Positions 9,078 through 20,490 are shown, numbered from the stretch's first letter. The stretch is DNA of 64,000 nt from Streptococcus constellatus (GCF_902167705.1 NZ_CABHMZ010000021.1:1-64000), one strand, 5' to 3'. Program-made: numbers and translations. The notes: generated by a model from the sequence alone, not told the origin.

Positions 9078-11726
9078 ATGTCAAAACAACTTTCACCAAA
9101 ATACAATCCAGCTGAGGTTGAGGCTGGACGTTATCAAAAATGGCTTAATGAGGATGTTTTTAAGCCTTCAGGAGATCAAAAGGCCAAGCCTTATTCTATC
9201 GTGATTCCACCGCCAAATGTGACGGGGAAATTGCACCTTGGTCACGCTTGGGACACAACCTTGCAGGATATTATCATCCGTCAGAAGCGTATGCAGGGCT
9301 TTGATACCCTTTGGCTTCCTGGTATGGACCATGCGGGTATCGCTACACAAGCTAAAGTTGAGGCGCGACTTGCTGAAGATGGTATCTCACGCTATGACCT
9401 CGGTCGTGAAAAATTCTTAGATAAGGTCTGGGAATGGAAAGACGAGTATGCTACCACTATCAAGGAGCAATGGGGTAAAATGGGACTTTCTGTCGATTAC
9501 TCTCGTGAACGTTTCACCCTTGATGAAGGTTTGTCAAAAGCGGTTCGTAAAGTCTTTGTTGAACTTTACAAAAAAGGCTGGATTTACCGCGGTGAATTTA
9601 TCATCAACTGGGATCCAAAAGCTCGTACAGCTCTTTCTGATATCGAAGTTATCCACAAAGATGTTGAAGGAGCTTTCTACCACATGAATTACGTGTTGGA
9701 AGATGGTTCACGTGCCCTTGAGGTAGCAACAACTCGACCTGAAACTATGTTTGGAGATACGGCTGTCGCTGTCAATCCAGAAGATCCTCGCTACAAAGAC
9801 TTGATTGGTAAAAATGTTATCCTGCCAATTGTCAATAAAGCTATTCCAATCGTGGCTGACGAACACGCTGACCCTGAATTTGGTACTGGTGTGGTTAAAA
9901 TCACTCCAGCCCACGACCCTAATGACTTCCTTGTTGGTCAGCGTCATAATCTTCCTCAAGTTAATGTCATGAATGATGACGGTACAATGAACGAACTCGC
10001 TGGTGAATTTGCTGGTATGGACCGCTTTGAAGCTCGCAAAGCTGTCGTTAAAAAATTGGAAGAAATCGGTGCGCTTGTTAACATTGAAAAAATGACACAC
10101 TCTGTTGGTCATTCAGAACGTACGGGTGTTATGGTTGAACCACGTTTGTCAACACAATGGTTCGTTAAAATGGATCAATTAGCTAAAAATGCTATTGCCA
10201 ATCAAGACACTGATGACGAAGTGAAATTCTACCCGCCACGTTTCAACGATACTTTCCTTCAATGGATGGAAAATGTTCACGACTGGGTTATCTCTCGTCA
10301 GCTCTGGTGGGGGCACCAAATTCCTGCTTGGTACAATGCTGAAGGTGACATGTACGTTGGTGAAGAAGCTCCAGAAGGTGACGGATGGACTCAAGATGAA
10401 GATGTGCTTGACACTTGGTTCAGTTCAGCTCTGTGGCCATTCTCAACAATGGGTTGGCCTGATGTGGACAATGAAGACTTCAAACGTTACTTCCCAACAT
10501 CAACATTGGTAACTGGTTACGATATCATCTTCTTCTGGGTATCACGCATGATTTTCCAATCATTGGAATTCACAGGACGTCGTCCATTTGAAAACGTACT
10601 TATCCACGGTCTTATCCGTGACGAACAAGGGCGTAAAATGTCTAAATCACTTGGTAACGGTATTGACCCAATGGATGTCATCGAGAAATACGGTGCCGAT
10701 GCCCTTCGTTGGTTCTTATCAAACGGTTCTGCACCAGGTCAAGACATTCGTTTTTCTTACGAAAAAATGGATGCCGCTTGGAACTTCATTAACAAAATCT
10801 GGAACATCTCTCGTTACATCTTGATGAACAATGAAGGGTTGACACTTGACCAAGCTAGCGCAAATGTTGACAAAGTTGTTGCTGGTACGGCTGGTAACGT
10901 AACTGACCGCTGGATTCTTCACAACTTGAATGAAACAATTGCCAAAGTTACTGAAAACTTTGATAAATTTGAATTCGGTGTGGCTGGTCATATTCTTTAC
11001 AACTTCATCTGGGATGAATTTGCGGATTGGTACGTTGAATTGACCAAAGAAGTGCTTTACAGCGACAACGAAGATGAAAAAGTGATTACTCGCTCAGTTC
11101 TGCTTTACACACTTGATAAGATTCTTCGTTTGCTTCACCCAATCATGCCATTTGTGACGGAAGAAATCTTTGAACAAATTTCTGAAGGTTCAATCGTAAC
11201 CGCTGAATACCCAACTGTTAACCCAGCCTTTGAAAACGAAGCTGCGCATAAAGGCGTTGAAAGCCTGAAGGACCTGATTCGTGCTGTCCGTAACGCACGT
11301 AGTGAAGTGAATGTTGCTCCAAGCAAACCAATTACACTTCTTGTGAAAACAAGCGACAGAGAATTAGAAGCATTCTTCAACGCCAATGTGAACTATATCA
11401 AACGCTTTACAAATCCAGAGCATTTGGAAATTGCTTCTGACATTGAGGCGCCAGAATTAGCTATGTCCAGCATCATCACAGGCGCAGAAATCTATCTGCC
11501 TCTCGCTGACTTGCTCAATGTTGAAGAAGAATTAGCTCGCCTTGACAAAGAACTTGCCAAGTGGCAGAAAGAATTGGATATAGTTGCCAAGAAACTCAGC
11601 AACGAAAAATTCGTCGCCAACGCTAAACCAGAAGTCGTCGACAAAGAACGCGACAAACAAGCCGACTACCAAGCTAAGTATGATGCGACAAAAGAACGGA
11701 TTGAAGAGATGAGGAAATTGAGCTAG
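9078..11726 (+). CDS. valS: Valine-tRNA ligase
   Basis: An 882-residue class I aminoacyl-tRNA synthetase that charges tRNA-Val. The HIGH-type motif is HLGHA (in [17 protein letters not shown]) and the KMSKS motif is [12 protein letters not shown]. The editing domain (about 200-350), the anticodon-binding domain and the C-terminal coiled coil ([19 protein letters not shown]) are all present, and length is normal. The frame opens at 9051, but AAAAGGAG at 9062-9069 fits the ATG at 9078 (MSKQLSPKY). Control by the T-box 2 kb upstream is likely but depends on read-through of two genes. Confidence 0.97.
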   Translation: MSKQLSPKYNPAEVEAGRYQKWLNEDVFKPSGDQKAKPYSIVIPPPNVTGKLHLGHAWDTTLQDIIIRQKRMQGFDTLWLPGMDHAGIATQAKVEARLAEDGISRYDLGREKFLDKVWEWKDEYATTIKEQWGKMGLSVDYSRERFTLDEGLSKAVRKVFVELYKKGWIYRGEFIINWDPKARTALSDIEVIHKDVEGAFYHMNYVLEDGSRALEVATTRPETMFGDTAVAVNPEDPRYKDLIGKNVILPIVNKAIPIVADEHADPEFGTGVVKITPAHDPNDFLVGQRHNLPQVNVMNDDGTMNELAGEFAGMDRFEARKAVVKKLEEIGALVNIEKMTHSVGHSERTGVMVEPRLSTQWFVKMDQLAKNAIANQDTDDEVKFYPPRFNDTFLQWMENVHDWVISRQLWWGHQIPAWYNAEGDMYVGEEAPEGDGWTQDEDVLDTWFSSALWPFSTMGWPDVDNEDFKRYFPTSTLVTGYDIIFFWVSRMIFQSLEFTGRRPFENVLIHGLIRDEQGRKMSKSLGNGIDPMDVIEKYGADALRWFLSNGSAPGQDIRFSYEKMDAAWNFINKIWNISRYILMNNEGLTLDQASANVDKVVAGTAGNVTDRWILHNLNETIAKVTENFDKFEFGVAGHILYNFIWDEFADWYVELTKEVLYSDNEDEKVITRSVLLYTLDKILRLLHPIMPFVTEEIFEQISEGSIVTAEYPTVNPAFENEAAHKGVESLKDLIRAVRNARSEVNVAPSKPITLLVKTSDRELEAFFNANVNYIKRFTNPEHLEIASDIEAPELAMSSIITGAEIYLPLADLLNVEEELARLDKELAKWQKELDIVAKKLSNEKFVANAKPEVVDKERDKQADYQAKYDATKERIEEMRKLS

Positions 11727-11749
11727 AGGGCTAAAATTACTTGATGCAT

Positions 11750-11778
11750 GAAAACACAGTCGAAAGACTGTGTTTTTA
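11750..11778 (+). terminator. valS terminator
   Basis: Stem AAAACACAGTC with GACTGTGTTTT, loop GAAA, then a T run, 24 bases after the valS stop. Confidence 0.88.
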
Positions 11779-11845
11779 TATGGTTATAATATTTGAAAGG
11801 GGCGGTGTATTCTTAATAATATATAACAACCCAAAAATGTATCCG

Positions 11846-11874
11846 TTTTCAAGAGCATAAAAATATGTTATAAT
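11846..11874 (+). promoter_or_regulatory. Promoter of cas3
   Basis: TATAAT at 11869-11874 with a weak -35-like TTTTCA at about 11847-11852. The untranslated leader to the GTG start would be about 42 nt. Confidence 0.5.
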
Positions 11875-11922
11875 ATTATTAAAATTATTCTAGAAAGTAA
11901 TTTTTGAAAGGATGGTACTAGG

Positions 11923-14322
11923 GTGATTTTAGCGCATTATGAACGTGAAACAGATAAAAAACAGTCATTGGAAGAACATTCCTTTAATGTAGCTAACAAG
12001 GCAAAGAAGGCTGCTTCAATTATTGGGCAAGGCGATGTACTTTTCTTGTTAGGTCTCTATCATGATCTAGGGAAGGCAGATCAACTTTTTCAAAAAAAGT
12101 TAAAAGAACAACCAAGCTTACACGTTGATCATTCTTATGCAGGGGCAAAATATTTATATAATAAAATTCAAATGCAGCTGTCTACAAAAGGAGTTGATAA
12201 GGCGGCACGCATACAATTCAATGATATTATTGCTTATGTTATTGCTGCTCATCATGGAATGTTTGATATTTATTATTATGACGAAGAAGCGGAGTTATAC
12301 ACGTATAATAAGCTCAGAAATCGTATCGCAAGACCGATGACAGACTATCATTTTAACAGTGACGTTACTGATTATACCCTCTTTTTAGAAGAAAAATTGA
12401 AAGAGTATGGTTATCATGATTTAGATGATTTGATTTTAAAATCCTTTGAAAATTACCAACAAGTTATATCAAAATTAGATTGTCGGGATGATAGTGAAGA
12501 AGCTTATTATCAATCATGCCTCGTGCGACTATATTTATCCTTACTAAAGAATGCTGATATTCTTGACACAATCAATGCTTATGAGCTACTTGTCAATCCT
12601 ATAAAACAAGAAGAAAAAATAAAATTAAATAAATTCTATCTAAAATCTATTGAGCAAAAATATCGTAGTTTTAGTCATCCAACGAGTAAACTTAATGTCA
12701 TTCGTACACAAATTAGTGAACGCGTTAAAAGTAGGGGAGAAAATGATTCGGCGGGTATATATCGCCTAGATTTACCTACTGGTGCTGGTAAGACGAATCT
12801 TAGTATGAGATATGCTTTTCATCAATTAGTGGATCAAAATAAATCAAGATTTTTCTACATTACACCGTTTTTATCTGTCCTAGAGCAGAACGCTGCTGAA
12901 ATTAGGAAAATAACTGGTGATGTAGGTATATTGGAGCACCATTCAAATGTTATCCGACAGACTGATGACAGCGATGAAAAAGAAACATTGATGTCTGAGT
13001 ATCTGATTGATAGTTGGGATAGTCAAGTTGTTTTGACATCAATGGTACAATTTTTTCAAACCTTATTTAAAACAAAATCGTCTAACATTAGACGTTTTTC
13101 AAGTCTTATTGACAGCGTCTTAATTTTAGATGAAGTGCAGTCTTTGCCCATTGAAGTGACGACTTTATTCAATCTAACGATGAATTTTTTAAATAAAGTC
13201 ATGAATACGACAGTTATTCTATGTACAGCTACGCAACCGGCTTACGATTCTAGCGAAATTACTCATAGACTATCTTATGGTGGGAAAAATGGAGAAAGTA
13301 CGGATATTGTTGATTTAACCGTTGAAGAAAGAGAAGTCTTTTCAAGAACAGAACTTAGAAAATTTGATGAGAACAACCAAAAGTCAAAACTTTCAGATTT
13401 AGTAGATTTTGTCTTGGGAAATGATGAATCCATTCTTGCAATTTTCAATACCAAAAAGACAGTTGATAAATTTTATACTCTACTTGAAGAACTGACAGAT
13501 AGACCAATCTATCAGCTTTCGACAAATATGTGTGCGCAGCACAGGTTGGATATTATTTCAGAAATTAAGAAACAATTAGCGGATGGTGTGCCTATTATTT
13601 GTATTAGTACGCAACTGATAGAAGCAGGAGTTGACGTTGACTTTAATCGTGTCATTCGTTCCTATGCTGGAATCGATTCGATTGTGCAAGCCAGTGGACG
13701 TTGTAATCGTGAAGGCAAACGTGATAAGGGTCAGGTAACTTTAGTTAATCTGACAAATGAAGAAGAAAATACTTCACGGCTTAAAGAAATAAAAGCCAAG
13801 AAAGAGTCAACAGAATATATTCTACATAAAATTTCATCGCCTATTGACGTTTCGACTTTAAATCGAGATTTCTTTGAATACTATTATGCAAACAACAAAA
13901 ATTCAATGGATTATCCTTTGGAACATGATGGTGAATCAGTTTATGATTATTTAAGTGATAACTCATATCAATATAGAAAAAAATTTAAAGGAAAGTTAAA
14001 ACAAGCCTTTAAGACAGCAGGTTCAAAAATGAATCTGATAAACAATGATAGTATAGGAGTGCTGGTTCCTTATGGAGATGCGATTGAAAAATTATATATA
14101 TTAGAAGAATTATGTGAATCCGACTACCCGTCAGTAGAAGACTATCAAACAATAAAATCTCTTTTGAAAGAATTGCAACCCTATACTGTAAATATCCGAG
14201 AACATGATCCGATACTTGAAGCGACAAAATCATATCTTCATGGTCAAATTCTTATACTGTCTGACTGTTATTATGATGAGAAAAAGGGAATCGCGTTGGA
14301 AACAGGAAGTTTTCTGCTATAA
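11923..14322 (+). CDS. cas3: CRISPR-associated nuclease-helicase Cas3 (type I-C)
   Basis: A 799-residue protein with an N-terminal HD nuclease (HSFNVANKAKKAA, YHDLGKADQLFQ, HHG) and a superfamily 2 helicase: Walker A LPTGAGKTNLS (about 285), DEVQ box (LILDEVQSLP), and the C-terminal motif QASGRCNREGK. Cas3 unwinds and degrades DNA marked by Cascade. The start is GTG behind GAAAGGATGG. Length and motif order are complete, with no internal stop. It is the first gene of the type I-C locus and is separated from cas5 by 235 nt with its own hairpin and promoter. Confidence 0.95.
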   Translation: MILAHYERETDKKQSLEEHSFNVANKAKKAASIIGQGDVLFLLGLYHDLGKADQLFQKKLKEQPSLHVDHSYAGAKYLYNKIQMQLSTKGVDKAARIQFNDIIAYVIAAHHGMFDIYYYDEEAELYTYNKLRNRIARPMTDYHFNSDVTDYTLFLEEKLKEYGYHDLDDLILKSFENYQQVISKLDCRDDSEEAYYQSCLVRLYLSLLKNADILDTINAYELLVNPIKQEEKIKLNKFYLKSIEQKYRSFSHPTSKLNVIRTQISERVKSRGENDSAGIYRLDLPTGAGKTNLSMRYAFHQLVDQNKSRFFYITPFLSVLEQNAAEIRKITGDVGILEHHSNVIRQTDDSDEKETLMSEYLIDSWDSQVVLTSMVQFFQTLFKTKSSNIRRFSSLIDSVLILDEVQSLPIEVTTLFNLTMNFLNKVMNTTVILCTATQPAYDSSEITHRLSYGGKNGESTDIVDLTVEEREVFSRTELRKFDENNQKSKLSDLVDFVLGNDESILAIFNTKKTVDKFYTLLEELTDRPIYQLSTNMCAQHRLDIISEIKKQLADGVPIICISTQLIEAGVDVDFNRVIRSYAGIDSIVQASGRCNREGKRDKGQVTLVNLTNEEENTSRLKEIKAKKESTEYILHKISSPIDVSTLNRDFFEYYYANNKNSMDYPLEHDGESVYDYLSDNSYQYRKKFKGKLKQAFKTAGSKMNLINNDSIGVLVPYGDAIEKLYILEELCESDYPSVEDYQTIKSLLKELQPYTVNIREHDPILEATKSYLHGQILILSDCYYDEKKGIALETGSFLL

Positions 14323-14335
14323 ATTTAAATGAAAA

Positions 14336-14373
14336 CAGGCCAACGAAAGTCAGTAGAGGACTTTGTTGACCTG
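14336..14373 (+). other. Strong hairpin after cas3
   Basis: An imperfect 15-bp stem (CAGGCCAACGAAAGTC against GACTTTGTTGACCTG) with a short loop, 14 bases after the cas3 stop. There is no T run, so it is not a classical terminator; it may stabilise the cas3 message end. Confidence 0.55.
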
Positions 14374-14500
14374 CAATTCATCTTACAAAAACACTAAATA
14401 TAATTTCAATCCGCATAGATACTACTATGATGGTTAGATTATATCAAAACTATTTAATATAATCAACATTTAATAAAACACTATATATAGAAAAAAATAT

Positions 14501-14529
14501 TTGACTTTTAGAAATTCAAGTGTTAAGAT
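14501..14529 (+). promoter_or_regulatory. Promoter of the cas5-cas8c operon
   Basis: TTGACT (14501-14506), 17-nt spacer ending TGT, then TAAGAT (14524-14529). This near-consensus promoter suggests the Cascade genes can be expressed separately from cas3. Confidence 0.65.
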
Positions 14530-14563
14530 AGAATTATAAAATAACAAGAAGGAGGTTTTGACC

Positions 14564-15301
14564 TTGTACAGATCGAGAAATTTCTATGCAAGGATTCGCG
14601 GAGATAGGGCTCTTTTTACGAATCCGGCAACTAAAGGCGGCAGTGAAAGATCGTCATATTCGGTTCCTACACGGCAAGCTTTGCAGGGGATTGTTGATGG
14701 TATTTACCACAAGCCGACATTTACAAATATCGTCACTGAAGTGAAGGTTGTCAATCAAATCCAGACAGAGCTGCATGGTGTTCGTGCGTTGTTACATGAT
14801 TATAGTGCTGATCTGAGTTACGTGTCTTATTTGAGCAATGTTGAATACCTTGTGAAATTCCATTTCATTTGGAATGAGAATCGTAAAGATTTGATACAAG
14901 ATAGATTGCCTAATAAGCATGAAGCCATTATGGAACGATCTATTCGCAAAGGGGGGCGACGCGATATTTTCCTTGGTACAAGAGAGTGCTTAGGTTTAGT
15001 TGATGAAATCAGTCAAGAAGAGTATGAAACTACCCCTTCTTACTATGATGGAGTTATGATTGATCTAGGTATCATGTTCCATTCTTTTGCCTACCCGACA
15101 GATAAAGCTACGCCGCTGAAATCTTATTTTACTAAGACAGTGATGGAAAATGGGGTGATTAAGTTTAAGGCTCAGTCAGAGTGTGAGATTGTCAACACCT
15201 TGTCTAGTTACGCATTCAAAACACCTAATCAGATTAAATCAGTGGACAAAGAATACGCAGAATACAAAAAATATGAAGCTATGGAGAAAGGGGAAAGCTA
15301 A
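14564..15301 (+). CDS. cas5: Cas5c/Cas5d, pre-crRNA endoribonuclease (type I-C)
   Basis: A 245-residue Cas5d-type RAMP protein. In type I-C systems, which lack Cas6, this protein cuts pre-crRNA and stays bound to the crRNA 5' handle. Recognisable stretches are YRSRNFYARIRGDRALFTNPATKGG and IMERSIRKGGRRDIFLGTREC. The frame opens at TTG 14558, but AAGGAGG (14549-14555) would then be only 2-3 bases away; the TTG at 14564 has proper spacing and gives the family start MYRSRNFY. Its stop overlaps cas8c (TAATG). Confidence 0.92.
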   Translation: MYRSRNFYARIRGDRALFTNPATKGGSERSSYSVPTRQALQGIVDGIYHKPTFTNIVTEVKVVNQIQTELHGVRALLHDYSADLSYVSYLSNVEYLVKFHFIWNENRKDLIQDRLPNKHEAIMERSIRKGGRRDIFLGTRECLGLVDEISQEEYETTPSYYDGVMIDLGIMFHSFAYPTDKATPLKSYFTKTVMENGVIKFKAQSECEIVNTLSSYAFKTPNQIKSVDKEYAEYKKYEAMEKGES

Positions 15302-17181
15302 TGGATTTTTTTACTTCTCTCTTAAAAGCCTATGAAAAAGCAGAAGAAATTGATTTGGTTGATCAACAAAAAGGTGAAAATGACCCTGTTTTGCTACCGA
15401 TTTATCATACCAGTTTGAAATCCAATGGTAAAAATATCATTTCGGTTAAATTGGATGCAGACGGTAGCTTTTATAAGGCAGAGTTCATGAGAATGGCTCA
15501 AACCATTATTTTTCCTGTGACAGCAGACTCTGTCGCTCGTTCTGGCAGTAATCCAGCACCTCACCCTCTTGTAGACAAGTTTTCTTATTATGTTTCGGAA
15601 GTAAATCAAACACAGTATGATACTTTTCATGAACAATTGAATAACTGGGTTGACTATTGTGAAGAAGGTGAAGTCAAAAATTTTTTGACAAAAATTCAGC
15701 AGTTTATCATCCAGCCAGACTTTCTAAATAAGATTCTTCAGTCTTTATTTGGCGAGTATTACAAAAGAGAGGCTTTACAAATTACATATTTAGATTCTGA
15801 TCAAAAAGAAAAAACGATTGATTTATCTGCTTATTTCTTAGAGTTTTCAATTGAAAAATTTCATGGATTTAAGAATGAATCGGTAACTACTTACAAAGAT
15901 TTACATCAATCATTTATCTCATTTATAGAAGCTAACTGGGAAAATTTAGGCACTTGTAATATTAGTGGACGAACGGAACAGATTACAAATAAACACAGAG
16001 GACTAATGGGAAATGCTAAAATCATTTCGGTTAGTAATAAAGGAGAAGCCTATAAAGGGCGCTTCAAGGAACGAGAAGATGTCTTTAGTGTTGGCTATGA
16101 GACCTCTGAAAAAATTCATCTGATGATAAAATACCTATTAGAAAATAAAAATAGCAGTGCTTGGTTAGGTTCGTCACAATATTTGATTAATTGGTTTAGC
16201 GATGATTTAGCAAACGAGAGTCAATTGGATATTGTTAAGCCGATGTTTGATGATTTATTTGAAGATGATGAAGACGAAGAAGAAAATACGTTTTTAATTA
16301 AACCGAATGAAGAAAATAAGCAAATAGGTTCTTCGTTTATCAAAGGGCAAAAATTATTTGGTAATGATGCTACATATTACATTGCCATATTGAATAAAAC
16401 GAGTAATGGTCGAATTGCTTTAAAATATTTCCGTCAAATTCAAGTTTCTCAATTATTGAAAAATCTTGAAATATGGCAGGAGCACTATTCTTGGGAAGCA
16501 AGAACTAAAATAGGAAACTATAACTTAAAAACACCGTCCTTTAATGAAATCATCAATGCTGCCTATGGCGTGGATAGAGAACGTTATTTAGAGTTAGATA
16601 ATGATAGTTTCCGAAGTGACCAATATCAGCAGTTAGTAACAGCTTTAATTGATGGACGACCGCTACCAAATACAATTGTTAAGAAATTAGAGGCTAATAT
16701 TAAACAGCGTCAGAAATATCCTAAACATTGGTATCAAGTACAACAAGTGAGTTTAGCGGTTTTACATAAACAAAACGGAAAGGAGTTTACACCGATGTTA
16801 GACCATACAGAAACAGATCGTTCTTATCTATTTGGAAGATTGTTAGCAATTTATGAATTAATTGAGGCACAACGGTATAAAATAGATGGTGGCAGTCAAG
16901 ATAGAATTACTAATGCAGAACGTTATTGGAATGCTTATACAGGTCAACCAGCCAAGATGATGATCCATCTGGAAAATAAAGTGAAACCTTATGAGGAAGT
17001 TTTGAAGCAGAATAGACCTGGTATCTGGCACAAATTAGAGAAAGAAAGAGAAGAAATTATCCAATTATTGACACCGAAATATAACCATAAGGATTTCACA
17101 AAGCAATTGGATTATCAATTTATTTTTGGTTACTATGCTGAAAAGCAATTCTTTTATACAAAAAACACAATAAAAATCTGA
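15301..17181 (+). CDS. cas8c: Cas8c (Csd1), type I-C large subunit, 3' end replaced by the ICE
   Basis: A 626-residue type I-C large subunit, which recognises the PAM and stabilises Cascade on target DNA. The body is intact through GYYAEKQFFYT (T620). The last residues KNTIKI and the stop come from, or overlap, the end of the inserted ICE. The likely native end, KQAKNEGESEE followed by TAA, lies at 39935-39970 in a compatible frame, directly before cas7. The change is small (about 13 residues replaced by 6), so the protein could still fold, but its operon link to cas7 is cut. Confidence 0.92.
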   Translation: MDFFTSLLKAYEKAEEIDLVDQQKGENDPVLLPIYHTSLKSNGKNIISVKLDADGSFYKAEFMRMAQTIIFPVTADSVARSGSNPAPHPLVDKFSYYVSEVNQTQYDTFHEQLNNWVDYCEEGEVKNFLTKIQQFIIQPDFLNKILQSLFGEYYKREALQITYLDSDQKEKTIDLSAYFLEFSIEKFHGFKNESVTTYKDLHQSFISFIEANWENLGTCNISGRTEQITNKHRGLMGNAKIISVSNKGEAYKGRFKEREDVFSVGYETSEKIHLMIKYLLENKNSSAWLGSSQYLINWFSDDLANESQLDIVKPMFDDLFEDDEDEEENTFLIKPNEENKQIGSSFIKGQKLFGNDATYYIAILNKTSNGRIALKYFRQIQVSQLLKNLEIWQEHYSWEARTKIGNYNLKTPSFNEIINAAYGVDRERYLELDNDSFRSDQYQQLVTALIDGRPLPNTIVKKLEANIKQRQKYPKHWYQVQQVSLAVLHKQNGKEFTPMLDHTETDRSYLFGRLLAIYELIEAQRYKIDGGSQDRITNAERYWNAYTGQPAKMMIHLENKVKPYEEVLKQNRPGIWHKLEKEREEIIQLLTPKYNHKDFTKQLDYQFIFGYYAEKQFFYTKNTIKI

Positions 17182-17186
17182 TTATC
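17161..17186. repeat. Left terminal inverted repeat of the ICE
   Basis: A 26-bp sequence beginning AAAAAC and ending TCTGATTATC. It matches the reverse complement of 39903-39928 at 21 of 26 positions. It forms the altered end of cas8c. Confidence 0.8.
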
Positions 17187-17235
17187 CGCTAAAACACAGT
17201 ATCTATCAGCATTTTCAAGGAAACAAACACATCAA

Positions 17236-17255
17236 TTTACTACTTATTTACTACT
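17236..17255. repeat. Left integrase arm-type repeats
   Basis: Two copies of TTTACTACT at 17236-17244 and 17247-17255, 11 nt apart. The same pair with the same spacing and orientation occurs near the right end (39768-39787). Their position matches the direct repeats bound by the N-terminal domain of Tn916-family integrases. Confidence 0.75.
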
Positions 17256-17355
17256 AACGAATGAGCCTTGATACGCAAGTTTTCCTAGATATGCAAAGAT
17301 ATGGTACAGCACATCAGTATTGAAACAAGAAAAAATTGAATAACTTATAGACTAT

Positions 17356-17415
17356 GGAACGCCTAAAATGACGTTCCTTTTCTATTTCCAGCCGTTCTTA
17401 TTGGACGGCTATTTT
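17356..17415 (+). other. Two tandem hairpins before the adhesin gene
   Basis: GGAACG pairs with CGTTCC (17356-17377, followed by TTTT), and AGCCGTTC pairs with GGACGGCT (about 17390-17410, followed by ATTTT). Both look like terminators or attenuators facing the adhesin. The region 17187-17355 holds the left-end repeats and no gene. Confidence 0.55.
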
Positions 17416-17445
17416 ATTACTCAAAATGAAAGGAGCATTAGATTT

Positions 17446-20400
17446 ATGAAAAAGACATGGAAACGATTGTGTACGGGCTTCTTAGCTCTTGCGACTGTCG
17501 TTACTGCTTTACCGACTACACCCGTTCATGCAGAAAGTAAGCAATACTGGACGGAGTCAAAAGAGCGTGTCGGTATCGTTGAAAAAGTAATGAATGACGG
17601 TTCGATTGGTTCTACCTTTAATGAGGGACATTTGACCGTTGAGGGCGAGGACGCTTACTGTATTGACATCAACACAGACTTTAAGAATGGTTACAAGACC
17701 AGAGCTGACGCAAGCTCACGCATGAGTACCGACCAGATAAGCGACGTTGCCTTATCTATCGAATATGTAAAACAGTACACAGACAGCCACAGCGGAATAA
17801 GCAAAAATCACGCTTACCTTTTAAGACAGATTGTAGTCTGGCAGAGATTAAGCGTACATCTTGGCTGGCAATGTGATAACGTGCGAGCTTCTTATGATGA
17901 AATTCCAAAGGCTACGCAGGACGAAGTTTTCTCTGGTGCAAAAGCCTTTGTCAAAGAGAATAAAGGACGCTATGAATGTGGCGGTTATATCTACTCTGGC
18001 GAGGGGCAGGAATTAGGGCAATTCTGGGCGAAACTGAATGTTGGAAATACGAAACTGCAAAAGGTTTCCAGTAATACCAGCATTACAGACGGTAACGGGA
18101 ATTACTCTATTGCAGGTGCGACCTATGGTGTCTTTTCTGATAAGGACTGCACGAAATAGCTTGCCACCCTTACGACTGATGAAAACGGAGATACAGATAT
18201 TGCAGAGGTAAAAGCAGGGACAGTTTATATCAAGGAATTATCCGCACCAGCAGGATATAAAGTGGATAAAACAGTCTATCCATTGACAATCAAAGCTGGC
18301 GAAACAGCAACCTTGAACGTATCAGATACACCGAAAGTAACGGACACTTTGATTGAGCTTTTCAAGATTGATATGGAAACACAGAAAGACAATCCGCAAG
18401 GGAACGCTTCTTTAGCAGGTGCGGAATTTACATGGAAGTATTATGCAGGCTTCTATAATAAAGACAATCTCCCTGCCGAAGCTACTCGTACATGGGTTAC
18501 AAAGACAATCGCTGAAACAGACAGCGACGGGACAACTCACTACATCACAAAATTAGCGGACGCATACAAGGTATCTGGCGACAGCTTCTATATGCAGGAC
18601 GGCAAGTCGGTTCTTCCACTTGGAACGCTAACCGTAGAAGAAACAAAAGCTCCAAACGGTTACTTGTTAGACGGTGCGTATATGCAGGCTGGCGATAAGT
18701 CCGAACAGATTAAGGACTTATATGTAACACAGATTACCGAGGACGGCGACCTTGCCGTATTGACGGGAAGTAACCATTTTTCCGTATCAGATAAAGTTAT
18801 CCGTGGCGGTGTGAAAATTCAGAAACGAGATTTAGAAACGGGCGATACCAAACCACAAGGAAGTGCCACTTTGAAAGATACTGCCTTTGACATCATTTCC
18901 TTAAATGATCATTCTGTATTGGTTGAGGGCAAGCTCTATAAGAAAAATGAAGTCGTAAAAACTATTCGTACAGACATTGAGGGTATCGCTTCTACTTCTG
19001 CCGACCTTTTACCTTATGGAAAATTCCGTATTGTTGAGAGTGAAGCTCCCGACGGTTACTTAACTGACGGTGCAAAACCGATTGACTTTGCAATCACAGA
19101 AAATGGAAAAATCGTGGACTTAACCGACGAAGCTCATTCTATCTACAATCAGATTAAGCGTGGAGATATTGAGGGTGTAAAAATCGGTGCAGGCACACAT
19201 AAGCGTCTTGCTGATGTTCCCTTTAGGATCACAAGCAAGACGACGGGAGAAAATCATATTGTTGTAACTGATGATAACGGGCAGTTCTCCACTTCTGCCG
19301 ACTGGGCTTCTCACAAGCATAATACTAACGCAGGCAAGACCAGTGAGGACGGTGTGTGGTTTGGGACTTCTGAACCAGACGACAGCAAGGGTGCATTACC
19401 TTATGATACCTACATCATTGAAGAATTACGCTCTGAAAGCAACAAAGGTTTTGAACTTATCCCACCTTTTGAAATCGTGGTATCAAGAAATAATCTTGTG
19501 ATTGATTTAGGAACGCTGACTGATGAATACGAAAAAGAAATCTCTATTCATACCACAGCGACCAGCAAAGACGGCGAAAAGACTATCCTTGCAGGAAAAG
19601 AGGTTACAATCGTTGATACTGTCAAATTGGACGGACTTACAAAAGGCACAAAATACCAGTTAAAAGGCTGGCAGATGTTAAAGGAAGAAAACGCTGAGCT
19701 TATCATTGACGGAAAGCGTGTAGAAAATGACTATACTTTTATCGCTGATGATGAGGAAATGAAAATAGAAATTACATATACATTCAATGCGTCCGAGCTT
19801 GGCGGTAAAAATCTGGTAACATTCGAGGAATTATACGATTTGAGCAATCCAGACGAACCCGTGAAAGTTGCGGAACATAAGGACATTGAGGACGACGGGC
19901 AGACGGTACTTATCACAGAGCGTATCATCAAGATACATACAACCGCTACCGATAAGGACGGCAACAAAGAGATTGAAGCAGGAAAAGACGTTACAATCAT
20001 TGATACCGTAACCTTAGAGGGCTTAGAAGTCGGTACACAGTACAAACTTGTGGGCTGGCAGATGTTGAAAGAAGAAAATGCAGAGCTTCTTATCAATGGA
20101 AAGCGTGTAGAAAGTGATTATACGTTTACCGCTGACAGCGAAACTATGAAAGTGGAAGTTGCCTTTACCTTTGACGCTACTTCTCTTGACGGCAAACAGC
20201 TTGTAACTTTTGAAGAATTGTACGATTTAAGCAATCCAGACGAGCCGAAGAAAGTTACCGAGCATAAGGATATTGAGGATAAGGGACAGACGATTGCCTT
20301 TAAGGAAAAACCAGAAGAACCAGAGAAACCCGAAACACCACAGACACCAGAAAAGCCTAGCAGACCGAGCGACAGTCCCAAAACGGGCGATAACACCAAC

Positions 20401-20490
20401 CTTTACGGACTGCTTGCACTTCTTATGACTTCTGGTGCTGGACTGGCAGGTATCTTCTTCTATAAACGCCGTAAAATGAAGAAATCATAA
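17446..20490 (+). pseudogene. ICE-borne thioester/VaFE-repeat surface adhesin, amber-interrupted
   Basis: One 1014-codon frame broken by TAG at 17157+1000 (18157-18159), after GVFSDKDCTK. Translation continues in frame as LATLTTDENGD. A signal peptide (MKKTWKRLCTGFLALATVVTALP) is followed by a TQXA/thioester-type domain with AYCID (Cys) and RQIVVWQ (Gln), Cna-B/SpaA-like domains, two VaFE repeats, a Pro/Glu wall-spanning part and the sorting signal SPKTGD with membrane helix and KRRKMKK tail. Such proteins bind host surfaces covalently. The first part alone would be secreted and unanchored. AAAGGAG precedes the chosen start; the frame opens at 17368 without signal-peptide character. Confidence 0.85.
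19537..20301 (+). repeat. Two tandem VaFE repeats in the adhesin
   Basis: Two copies of about 127 residues, each running from IHTTAT through GWQMLKEENAEL to LVTFEELYDLSNPDEP and HKDIED, offset by 390 nt. The repeats are highly similar to each other. Confidence 0.85.

Noticed and set aside
9168..11386. Several frames of 60-134 codons on both strands within valS
   Set aside because: Shadows of the valS codon pattern, without ribosome sites or family motifs.
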